From positions 1 to 6,721 of the forward strand of contig CABQNA010000085.1 in the NCBI GenBank assembly GCA_902465425.1: a stretch of 6,721 nucleotides of DNA, read 5' to 3'. Shown here in pieces: positions 1 through 5,135 of the stretch. The notes below the pieces were generated by a model, which was given only the letters and a program-made list of their open reading frames with translations, was not told where the DNA came from and searched no databases. This DNA is from an uncultured Collinsella sp. GTDB lineage: Bacteria; Actinomycetota; Coriobacteriia; Coriobacteriales; Coriobacteriaceae. Each line of letters begins with the position of its first letter. Positions within the stretch are counted from its first letter, which is position 1. A program made the translations under genes and the position numbers.

Positions 1-418
1 CCGCGCCGCAGCTGCTCGCGAGGCCGGTGCCGCTTCCAAGGGCGCCTCGGCCTCCGATGCGCCTGTCGACAAGAGCGGCAAGTCACGTGGCGAGGAGGAG
101 CGCGCGCCGCGTCCGCGCCGTCGCCATTCCTCGGGCGCGCAACAGAAGCCCTCAGTGCCCTCCGTGGCCGATCAGGTCTCGGATGGCGAGGTCAAGGTCA
201 CGCGCCGTCGTCCCGGAGATGGCGGGGGAGCGGCTGCCAAGGCTTCGCGTGGCGCCGCTCGCGACGAGCGCGAGCCGCGCGAGGATCGCGGTGGCGAGGG
301 CTCGGCCGACCAGGGTCAAAAGCGCCGTCGCCGTCGCCGTTCCCGCAAGCCGCGCCAGGATGGTGGCGAGGGCTCGACCCCGTCTTCGTCCGCACCACAA
401 CCGCCCGCCGGCGAATAA
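1..418 (+). CDS. C-terminal Arg/Gly-rich tail of an unidentified protein, possibly a DEAD-box RNA helicase (5' partial)
   Basis: The reading frame is open from position 2 (codons cgc gcc gca) to the TAA at 416-418, about 138 codons, and the true start lies upstream of the window. What is visible is a low-complexity tail rich in Arg, Gly, Ala, Ser and acidic residues. It has a basic run near the end (QKRRRRRRSRKPRQDG) and a final Pro/Ser-rich segment ending PPAGE. No folded domain can be seen. Tails of this kind bind RNA non-specifically and are common at the C-terminus of actinobacterial DEAD-box RNA helicases; RNase E/G-type enzymes and other RNA-binding proteins have them too. The helicase call is a guess from composition. 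That this frame is coding is well supported by its GC3 pattern, its length and the hairpins that follow its stop. Confidence 0.6.
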   Translation, partial: RAAAAREAGAASKGASASDAPVDKSGKSRGEEERAPRPRRRHSSGAQQKPSVPSVADQVSDGEVKVTRRRPGDGGGAAAKASRGAARDEREPREDRGGEGSADQGQKRRRRRRSRKPRQDGGEGSTPSSSAPQPPAGE

Positions 419-446
419 CGCCCGCGAGCGGATTTAGCCCGCCTTG

Positions 447-463
447 CCCCGAGCGCATCGGGG
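447..463 (+). other. Short GC hairpin after the partial gene
   Basis: CCCCGA (447-452) pairs with TCGGGG (458-463) around the 5-nt loop GCGCA. It lies 29 bp after the upstream stop codon. No T-run follows, so it is not a classical intrinsic terminator. It may protect a 3' end or be part of the promoter region of comF, because TATCAT follows it at once. Confidence 0.4.
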
Positions 464-469
464 TATCAT
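464..469 (+). promoter_or_regulatory. Possible -10 box for comF
   Basis: TATCAT matches 5 of 6 positions of TATAAT and lies 52 bp upstream of the comF start. No good -35 box sits at 16-18 bp; the nearest is TTGCCC at 444-449, only 14 bp away. If it is used, transcription would start near 475, just before the hairpin at 482-517. Confidence 0.25.
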
Positions 470-481
470 AGCGCCGAATCA

Positions 482-517
482 ACAACCCTCCCTGCGACCG
501 AACGTAGGGAGGGTTGT
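482..517 (+). terminator. 15-bp stem-loop: terminator of the upstream gene and/or comF leader hairpin
   Basis: Positions 483-493 (CAACCCTCCCT) are perfectly complementary to 506-516 (AGGGAGGGTTG). The A:T pair 482/517 and the inner pairs 494-496/503-505 (one G:T) extend the stem around the loop ACCGAA. The T-tract after it is weak (TGTCTT). The 3' arm contains the Shine-Dalgarno-like GGGAGGG of comF, so the hairpin could serve as a terminator for the upstream gene, as a translational control element for comF, or both. Confidence 0.55.
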
Positions 518-520
518 GTC

Positions 521-1327
521 TTGAAGAGCCATCTGAACATATTGAGCCGTCTGCAGGGTGCCGGCGCCCTACCGTTTGCGGACGAATTGCTACCGTTTGC
601 CGAGCGGGTGGCACGCGAGGCGCTCGAGGCATTGTCGCCAACACGATGTGCCGGCTGCGAGCGCGCCGGTGCGCTTATTTGCCAAGACTGCCTGGCCGCG
701 CTCACGCTCATCGACCCACGTCATAGCTGTACCCGATGCGGCGCCCCGTTTGGGGATTTGCTGTGCACTGAGTGTTCGGTCGAGGGCACGTCCTCGGCAA
801 TGGCGGAGGCGATCGACCGCTGCCTGGCGTGCGCCGTCTATGCGCATCCGCTGCCGCGCATCATTAAAGCGTACAAGGATGCGGGTGAGCGACGTCTGGC
901 TCCGTATCTGGCGGAGCTGCTCTACGACACTGCCCTGCATGCCCAGGTCGTAGCGCCCGAACGCTTAGGAGGTGTGCTGTCCGGTGCGGATGCGGTGGTG
1001 TTTGTGCCTGCGACGGCGGCAGCGTTTCGGCGGCGTGGTTTTGATCATATGGAGGCTATCGCGCGCCCATTTTGCGAGCTGTCGGGTGTTCCCCTGCTCG
1101 ATGCTCTCGTCAAGTACGGGCATGGCGACCAGCGCGAACTCGGTCGTGAGGAGCGCCGCGAGCGTGCCCAAGGCATGTACGAGACGGTTGAGGACGTGCG
1201 CGGCCGCCGCCTGCTGCTTATCGATGACGTTATTACCACGGGCGCGACGATGGCCGCGGCTTCGGCGGAACTCAAGCGCGCCGGCGCCGCAGCAGTCGAT
1301 GGCCTCGCTATCGCACGCGTTTGGTAG
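521..1327 (+). CDS. comF: ComF-family phosphoribosyltransferase-like protein
   Basis: The protein has 268 residues and belongs to the ComF/GntX family, which combines zinc-binding cysteines with a phosphoribosyltransferase domain. In competent bacteria ComFC acts in the cytoplasm on incoming single-stranded DNA; its role in non-competent lineages is unclear. Eight cysteines form two CxxC-CxxC sets: C43/C46 with C54/C57, and C70/C73 with C82/C85. The family motif RRGFD is at 171-175 (RGFN is more usual), and the PRPP-binding loop IDDVITTGAT is at 234-243. The start is taken as TTG 521 because GGGAGGG (507-513) lies 7 nt upstream and no ATG or GTG fits in this frame nearby. The stop TAG (1325-1327) merges with the ribosome-binding site of the next gene, so the two are probably co-transcribed. 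Length is usual for the family. Confidence 0.9.
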   Translation: MKSHLNILSRLQGAGALPFADELLPFAERVAREALEALSPTRCAGCERAGALICQDCLAALTLIDPRHSCTRCGAPFGDLLCTECSVEGTSSAMAEAIDRCLACAVYAHPLPRIIKAYKDAGERRLAPYLAELLYDTALHAQVVAPERLGGVLSGADAVVFVPATAAAFRRRGFDHMEAIARPFCELSGVPLLDALVKYGHGDQRELGREERRERAQGMYETVEDVRGRRLLLIDDVITTGATMAAASAELKRAGAAAVDGLAIARVW

Positions 1328-1337
1328 GGGTGGTTTT

Positions 1338-2447
1338 GTGGCAGTGAAGATTGAGCGGCGCAACGAGCCGACAGACGAACAGCTAGCGGCTTCCGTAATC
1401 CTAACAGGCGCCTCGGCGCTACGCATGATGCGCGCCGAGCGCCGGCAGATGGGCTACATAAGCTGGAAAGACCTCGATCCCGATGAAGAGCGCCGTGTGC
1501 TGTGCACGTCGTCGCCCTCGACCGAGGACATCTATCTTCCCGACTTGGTGCGGATTGGGGCCGCAAGCGGCGAGGTGCAAGAAGATCTTTGCTTGCTGGT
1601 GGGATCTGCGGCGCAGCGCCGCCGCATGCCTGGCGTGGGCTGGTCCGTATGCTCCGGGTTGCCTGCCGGCTCGATTCTAGAGGTGGAACCGGGGGTGTAC
1701 AGTCTATCTCCCGAGGCCCTTTGTGTTGCCGTCGCCCGCGAGGTCGGCTGTATCCAGGCATTTGCCCTGGCCCAGGAGCTGTGCTCTAAGATTTCGCTGA
1801 GTGACCGCGGGAAGTATCTGCCTCCCTACACCTCGCCTGTTACGAATAAACTTGCAAAGGACAAGGACCAGCCAGCAGACGTGGGCTACTTTGAGGTTGA
1901 GCCGGTGCTGATGCCCGATCGTCTGGCAGATTATCTCGCGGTATGCAAGGGGACCGCGGCCAAACAGCTGCAGCGTCTGTGTCCCTATCTTTCGGAAAAC
2001 CTGCGCTCACCCATGGAGTGCATCATGCTCGCCCTGTTTTCGCTCCCGTTTTCCTATGGCGGGTTTGCCTGCGGACCTTTTAAGACCGACTACAAGATTG
2101 AGTTCGATGACCGTGCGCAGGCAATCTCGGGGATGCCGCATGCAGTTTGCGATGCGTATCAGGAAGCAGCCCGGTTTGACCTGGAATACAACGGTGAGCT
2201 GGGCCATTCCTCTCGGAGGGGACGTATCCATGATGAAAAGCGCAACACGGGCTTGATTACTATGGGAATCGAGGTCGCGACGGTCAACAACGAAATGCTC
2301 TGTGACATGGAAGCGATGGAAGCACTCGCATGGCGCATGCACCAGCGTATGCGAAAGCGGTACCGGAATCGTGTCGATGCCCGCAGGAAGAGGCAAGAGG
2401 CGTTGCTTAACACGCTGCGGGCGTGTTTTGGGCTTAAGCCGGTCTAA
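1338..2447 (+). CDS. Uncharacterised protein with Vsr/DUF559-like nuclease-fold C-terminus
   Basis: The product has 369 residues with no signal peptide or membrane segment. I recognise no named protein, but the pattern resembles a family of hypothetical proteins that recurs in Coriobacteriia. Its elements are a middle segment LSPEALCVAVA (123-133), AQELCSK (145-151), SPMECIMLALFSLPFSYGGF (224-243), and a C-terminal block. In that block D281-L-E283-Y-N-G286 is followed by H290, then D299-x-x-R302-x-x-x-L306-x-x-x-G310-x-x-V313. This spacing is that of DUF559/Vsr-like PD-(D/E)xK nucleases, with D281 and E283 as candidate metal ligands. A basic C-terminus (RMRKRYRNRVDARRKRQ) could bind nucleic acid. 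Start GTG 1338 follows AGGGG (1326-1330) by 7 nt, only 10 bp after comF, which suggests one operon. The frame is open further upstream only as a shadow of comF. Nuclease activity is inferred and the substrate is unknown. Confidence 0.8.
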   Translation: MAVKIERRNEPTDEQLAASVILTGASALRMMRAERRQMGYISWKDLDPDEERRVLCTSSPSTEDIYLPDLVRIGAASGEVQEDLCLLVGSAAQRRRMPGVGWSVCSGLPAGSILEVEPGVYSLSPEALCVAVAREVGCIQAFALAQELCSKISLSDRGKYLPPYTSPVTNKLAKDKDQPADVGYFEVEPVLMPDRLADYLAVCKGTAAKQLQRLCPYLSENLRSPMECIMLALFSLPFSYGGFACGPFKTDYKIEFDDRAQAISGMPHAVCDAYQEAARFDLEYNGELGHSSRRGRIHDEKRNTGLITMGIEVATVNNEMLCDMEAMEALAWRMHQRMRKRYRNRVDARRKRQEALLNTLRACFGLKPV

Positions 2448-2479
2448 TTCGCGTCGAAAATAGAGGGTTAATCATATAC

Positions 2480-2700
2480 CCTGGCCAAAATATGGCAAAT
2501 ATGAGTACTGTCACTAAATCAGTAACAGCAAAATCAAGGAATTTAGGACTCGGAGGCGGCGTAAAGTAAGAAGATAATAAACAAATGTAGAATTACTAAG
2601 CATCAGGTCGGCGACACTGAGCGCAAAATCTGTCCGAGAGGCCAAAATTGCCTGTTACTAAATTGGTAGCAGTACTCATATTTGCCATATTTTGACCGGG
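2480..2700. repeat. 221-bp inverted-repeat element (MITE-like or paired intergenic repeat)
   Basis: Positions 2486-2509 and 2671-2694 are perfect 24-bp reverse complements (left arm begins CAAAATATGGCAAATATG). Pairing continues imperfectly outward (2480-2484 with 2696-2700) and inward. It includes a second perfect block, AGTAACAG (2521-2528) with CTGTTACT (2652-2659), so each arm is about 50 nt. A further CTCGGA/TCCGAG pair lies inside. The central 110 bp or so encodes nothing recognisable. The arm contains a direct repeat AAATATG (2488-2494 and 2497-2503). No clear target-site duplication is visible. It could be a non-autonomous transposable element, or two copies of a genomic repeat in opposite orientation. 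Confidence 0.7.
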
Positions 2701-2723
2701 GCACCCTAAGAAGGGCGCCCCGG
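2696..2723 (+). repeat. GC-rich hairpin A, overlapping hairpin B
   Basis: CCGGGGC (2696-2702) pairs with GCCCCGG (2717-2723), and inside it CCC (2704-2706) pairs with GGG (2713-2715) around the loop TAAGAA. Its 3' arm shares 2719-2723 with the next hairpin, so both cannot form at once. It abuts the right arm of the 221-bp inverted repeat. Confidence 0.6.
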
Positions 2724-2747
2724 AGCTCCCCGTAGGGGAGCTCCGGG
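2719..2747 (+). terminator. Very strong 13-bp hairpin B, probable (possibly bidirectional) terminator
   Basis: CCCGGAGCTCCCC (2719-2731) is perfectly complementary to GGGGAGCTCCGGG (2735-2747) across the 3-nt loop GTA. The downstream sequence is CTTCAT, with no true T-run, so Rho-independent release is not certain. It probably closes the comF operon and insulates the promoter that follows. Formation excludes hairpin A. Confidence 0.5.
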
Positions 2748-2819
2748 CTTCATAGGGGCACGAATAGCCCACTCCGACCTGCAAAATCTGTGCGCACGAT
2801 GCGAATGACGCCCTTAACC

Positions 2820-2848
2820 TTAAACTTTAGCTTGAACTTAGCTATAAT
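2820..2848 (+). promoter_or_regulatory. Promoter of the structured RNA / lipoprotein transcript
   Basis: A perfect -10 box TATAAT lies at 2843-2848. At 17 bp spacing the -35 position is TTAAAC (2820-2825), a 3 of 6 match to TTGACA, and the spacer is AT-rich. Transcription would start near 2855, about 318 nt before the next start codon. It is the clearest housekeeping-type promoter in the window. Confidence 0.65.
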
Positions 2849-2854
2849 GCGCTA

Positions 2855-3172
2855 CGTTCCTACCAGGCTGTGGTTGCGGACGGACGAAATGCCCGTCCTA
2901 GTCCAAGACAGACGCGGTCAAAGGGATCCACGTAAGCGACCGCGTGCGCGCGGCGCGATCATGGCGCGTCCTAGATGTAAGCCGCACCGTCCGTTCTACT
3001 TTCTTTGGGGCAATACCGCCTCGCGGGCGAGCGGGCCAGTCGTGAAGGTGGCTACGGCCTCCCGAGCAAACACCCCGGTGCGCAAGTGTGGGGTCAAATA
3101 CCAGGTCAGCTGGTGGGAACACCCGTTATTCCGCGCAACGCACGGATTGTATACGACACAGAAGGCAGGGTA
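2855..3172 (+). ncRNA. Long structured RNA or leader between comF and hpf; candidate raiA-motif ncRNA
   Basis: There is no credible gene between the TATAAT promoter and the lipoprotein start, but the stretch folds densely. Visible helices are: a bulged long-range closing helix, 2868-2880 with 3130-3145; hairpin GGACGG/CCGTCC (2878-2883/2893-2898); a perfect 8-bp helix ACGCGGTC/GACCGCGT (2912-2919/2938-2945); CTCG/CGAG (3020-3023/3028-3031); ACCCC/GGGGT (3072-3076/3090-3094); and ACCAG/CTGGT (3100-3104/3110-3114). The segment 2878-2886 can pair instead with 2988-2996, an alternative fold or pseudoknot. Position between comF and hpf in an actinobacterium, size and own promoter fit the raiA-motif RNA class, whose mechanism is not understood. 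I cannot recall its consensus well enough to match it base by base. Alternatives are a new cis-regulatory leader of the lipoprotein gene or another ncRNA class. No T-run terminator ends it. Confidence 0.5.
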
Positions 3173-4204
3173 ATGGACATGGTGAGGGGCAGCTTGATGC
3201 ATGCGGCTCGGTTAGGTGCTGGGACCGCGGCGGTCATTGCCGTTTTGGGTCTGAGCGGATGCGCATTCAACCCGCTGTCCACGTTCACGACGCCTACGAT
3301 CGATCAGATCGAGCGCGAGACCGTCACCCCTACGGTGTCGGATGATGCCCTGGTCACTCCCGGTACCCTGACGGTTGCCCTCGATACCTCCGATGCTCCG
3401 CAGGCCATGCAGGGCGCCGATGGTAACCTCACGGGCTACGCGGTCGACGCTGCCCGCGCCCTTGCAAGCCGCATGGGCCTCAAGGTTGCCTTCGTCGATG
3501 CTTCTTCTGCCGATTCCGCGCTTGGTGACAAAAAGGCCGACATCTTCATTGGCGACATCAATTCCACGGATGGTGATATCAGCACGCTTGGTACTTGCCT
3601 GTACGATGCCGCTTCCGTGTTCGGTAAAACCAGCGATGGTGGGTCGCTAAGCGTTTCCACCGATACCCTTAACACGTCTACCCTGGGTGTCCAGATGTCC
3701 TCGGCCTCGCAGGAGGCGCTTGCCAAGCAGAGCATTACCGCCAACCAAAAGACCTACTCCAACATCAACGAGTGCTTTGAGGCGCTCGAGTCCGGCGAGG
3801 TCGACTATGTGATCTGCGACTCCACGGCCGGCGGCTACCTTGCACGCCTGATGAGCGAGGTCTCCTATGTCGGTGCGCTCGAGGCGCCCTCGACGCTTGG
3901 CGTTGCGGGCCTCTCGTCCAATGACGAACTGTGCCGTGCCGTGAGCGATGCCCTCGACGGTATTACGGCCGACGGCACGCTCGAGGCGGTTCACTCTGTC
4001 TGGTATGGCACGATGCCCTATGACCTCACCACCAAGACGGTTTCGGGCGCTAACGTGCAGCCGGGCGACTCTGAGTCCAGTGAGACCACATCCTCCGGCA
4101 GCGAGTCCTCCGATTCCAACAATGAGACCGCATCCTCCGAGGACAAATCGTCCAGTCAGGAAGACACCATCACCGACGACGACATTAACAAACTTAATAG
4201 CTAG
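3173..4204 (+). CDS. Secreted lipoprotein, divergent solute-binding protein family 3
   Basis: The protein has 343 residues from ATG 3173. GAAGG (3161-3165) lies 7 nt upstream, and ATG 3179 is an equally possible start served by AGGG. A type II signal peptide has basic R5/R13, a hydrophobic core (AAVIAVLGL) and the lipobox L27-S-G-C30, so the mature protein is anchored to the outer face of the membrane. Residues from about 64 to 285 look like a periplasmic-binding fold of the amino-acid-binding family: GTLTVAL (64-70), GNLTGYAVD (84-92), ADIFIGDINST (122-132) and SGEVDYVICD (207-216). The arginine that normally follows the Thr of this motif and holds the ligand carboxylate is absent (D133-G-D135 instead). 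The last 46 residues or so are a Ser/Glu/Asp-rich disordered tail. No permease or ATPase gene is adjacent, so it is an orphan binding protein or has a sensory or other role. Confidence 0.85.
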   Translation: MDMVRGSLMHAARLGAGTAAVIAVLGLSGCAFNPLSTFTTPTIDQIERETVTPTVSDDALVTPGTLTVALDTSDAPQAMQGADGNLTGYAVDAARALASRMGLKVAFVDASSADSALGDKKADIFIGDINSTDGDISTLGTCLYDAASVFGKTSDGGSLSVSTDTLNTSTLGVQMSSASQEALAKQSITANQKTYSNINECFEALESGEVDYVICDSTAGGYLARLMSEVSYVGALEAPSTLGVAGLSSNDELCRAVSDALDGITADGTLEAVHSVWYGTMPYDLTTKTVSGANVQPGDSESSETTSSGSESSDSNNETASSEDKSSSQEDTITDDDINKLNS

Positions 4205-4270
4205 TTATTGCTAGGGGTGGTGTCTCCTATACGTTGGAAAGGACACCTCTTCACGGTTTCAACACGCACT
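4205..4270 (+). other. Short intergenic stem after the lipoprotein gene
   Basis: GGTGTC (4219-4224) can pair with GACACC (4242-4247) over a 17-nt loop upstream of the terminator. It is weak compared with the terminator stem and nothing else is recognisable here. Confidence 0.3.
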
Positions 4271-4304
4271 GCCGGGCTTCCCCAATAGGGGAGCCCGGCT
4301 TTTT
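4271..4304 (+). terminator. Rho-independent terminator of the lipoprotein gene
   Basis: The stem GCCGGGCT (4271-4278) with AGCCCGGC (4292-4299) is extended by a T:G pair and CCC/GGG (4280-4282/4288-4290) around CAATA. It is followed directly by TTTTT (4300-4304). The T-run lies only on the + side, so it stops transcription coming from the RNA/lipoprotein unit. Confidence 0.9.
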
Positions 4305-4521
4305 CATCCCAATAAAACCAGCAGGTCAAAGCCAATTTTCGGGACCAAATACAAAGCCGCCGACGCCCTCCCATAGCGCACTTTGCCACGGAAAAGTGCG
4401 AGACTTCGGTATGCGGTATCAAGCAGTCGTTATTCGGGTCTTTGGGAAATCGCGTGATTAAATGCACGGCAATGGGTACATAGCCAGTACAGTAAGTCCC
4501 CGAGGCAGATTGGAGCCACGT
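4305..4521 (+). promoter_or_regulatory. Upstream region of hpf with a stem-loop; promoter not clear
   Basis: This stretch has no gene. CGCACTTT (4377-4384) pairs perfectly with AAAGTGCG (4393-4400) around an 8-nt loop, with no T-run on either side. Because the lipoprotein terminator precedes it, hpf should have its own promoter here. Candidate -10 boxes are TACAGT (4488-4493) and GGGTAC (4474-4479, similar to the -10 of stress sigma factors), but neither has a convincing -35 partner. GTAC occurs twice at 11-nt spacing (4476-4479 and 4487-4490). Confidence 0.35.
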
Positions 4522-5106
4522 ATGGATATCAAGGTTTCTGGACGCAAGACGACGGTAACCGATGCTCTGCGTGCGCATGTGGATGAGAAAATCGGCGAGG
4601 CGCTCAAGGTTTTCGACATCGAGCCCATGACAGTCGACGTCGTGCTTCGTTATGAGAAGAACCCCTCGAACCCCAACCCGGCAATCGTCGAGGTCACGGC
4701 TCGTGCCCGCGGTTCGGTGATTCGCGTTGCCGAGCACGGCGCAGATATGTATGCTGCCATCGACCTCTCCGCCGATAAGGTCACCCGCCAGCTGCGCAAG
4801 TTCAAGACCAAGGTCGTGGACAACCGCCAGGGTGGTGCCAGTGCCGCGGATGTCGCGCCGGTCGAGCGCGTTGAGGATCTGGCCGACCTGCTGCTGCCCG
4901 AGGAGGACGACGACCTGCTCGTCCGCGAGAAGGTCATCGATGTCACCCCGATGACCGAGGAGCAGGCGCTGGTGCAGACCGATTTGCTGGGCCACGACTT
5001 CTACGTGTTCGAGAACGCGACGACCGGTCTCATCAATGTGGTGTATCACCGTAAGAATGGTGGATATGGCATCATCAAGCCCCGCATCGAAACGCTTGAC
5101 GAGTAA
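4522..5106 (+). CDS. hpf: Long-form ribosome hibernation promoting factor (HPF/RaiA)
   Basis: The protein has 194 residues, the size of long HPF. The N-terminal S30AE/YfiA domain (about 1-97) starts MDIKVSGRKTTVTDALRAHV and includes VVLRYEKNPSNPNPAIVEVT. An acidic linker (about 110-132, EDLADLLLPEEDDD) follows. The C-terminal domain (about 135-190) carries the signature EKVIDVTPMTEEQALVQ and ends HRKNGGYGIIKPR. In characterised long HPFs the N-domain occupies the mRNA/tRNA channel of the 30S subunit and the C-domain dimerises two ribosomes into inactive 100S particles during starvation. ATG 4522 is chosen over ATG 4462 because GGAG (4512-4515) lies 6 nt upstream and the family begins there. 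It forms a single-gene unit, with a terminator upstream and hairpins plus a T-run downstream. It lies about 1.35 kb downstream of the structured RNA. Confidence 0.95.
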   Translation: MDIKVSGRKTTVTDALRAHVDEKIGEALKVFDIEPMTVDVVLRYEKNPSNPNPAIVEVTARARGSVIRVAEHGADMYAAIDLSADKVTRQLRKFKTKVVDNRQGGASAADVAPVERVEDLADLLLPEEDDDLLVREKVIDVTPMTEEQALVQTDLLGHDFYVFENATTGLINVVYHRKNGGYGIIKPRIETLDE

Positions 5107-5110
5107 AATA

Positions 5111-5132
5111 CGTTAACTTGCATGAGTTAACG
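5111..5132. repeat. 22-nt perfect stem-loop directly after hpf
   Basis: CGTTAACT (5111-5118) and AGTTAACG (5125-5132) are exact reverse complements around TGCATG. It starts 5 nt after the hpf stop and 3 nt before the terminator stem. It may act as a protein-binding palindrome (it contains two GTTAAC sites), as an mRNA 3'-end protector, or as an auxiliary terminator stem. Confidence 0.55.
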
Positions 5133-5135
5133 GCC

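Larger units (their letters stand above)
2448..2840. other. Non-coding, AT-rich stretch between the nuclease-like gene and the structured RNA
   Basis: No reading frame here has plausible codon use or a ribosome-binding site. About 2455-2700 is clearly AT-richer than the flanking genes. It contains the inverted-repeat element and GC-rich hairpins listed separately. An 11-mer, GCAAAATCTGT, occurs twice (2623-2633 and 2781-2791), and CAGGTCGG (2604-2611) is the reverse complement of CCGACCTG (2774-2781). Confidence 0.7.

Noticed and set aside
198..644. Minus-strand open frame across the comF start region
   Set aside because: It spans two hairpins and two + strand genes, and its Arg/Pro-rich translation is typical of antisense shadows.
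972..1337. Extension of the nuclease-like gene upstream into comF
   Set aside because: The frame is open only as a shadow of comF. GTG 1338 has AGGGG 7 nt upstream and sits right after the comF stop.
2470..2710. Target-site duplication flanking the inverted repeat
   Set aside because: The flanks (about 2470-2479 and 2701-2710) share no convincing direct repeat, so insertion by transposition is not shown.
3098..3135. SRP RNA-like string ACCAGGTCAG
   Set aside because: The GGAAGGAAGCAGCC-type loop that must follow in SRP RNA is missing; the match is to a short piece only.
3110..3140. T-box-like GGTGG...CCGCG string
   Set aside because: The continuous T-box consensus (GGTGGNACCGCG) is not present, there is no terminator/antiterminator pair, and no amino-acid synthetase or biosynthesis gene follows.
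2855..3172. RNase P RNA or tmRNA
   Set aside because: I find neither the GAGGAAAGTCC-type conserved region of RNase P nor a tRNA-like CCA end and tag reading frame of tmRNA.
2790..3173. 127-codon open frame across the structured region
   Set aside because: It begins before the TATAAT promoter, has no ribosome-binding site, shows poor codon use and an amino-acid make-up without any recognisable domain, and overlaps dense RNA helices.
4462..4521. Earlier ATG start for hpf (20 extra residues)
   Set aside because: There is no ribosome-binding site, the residues do not match the family, and ATG 4522 with GGAG fits the conserved N-terminus.
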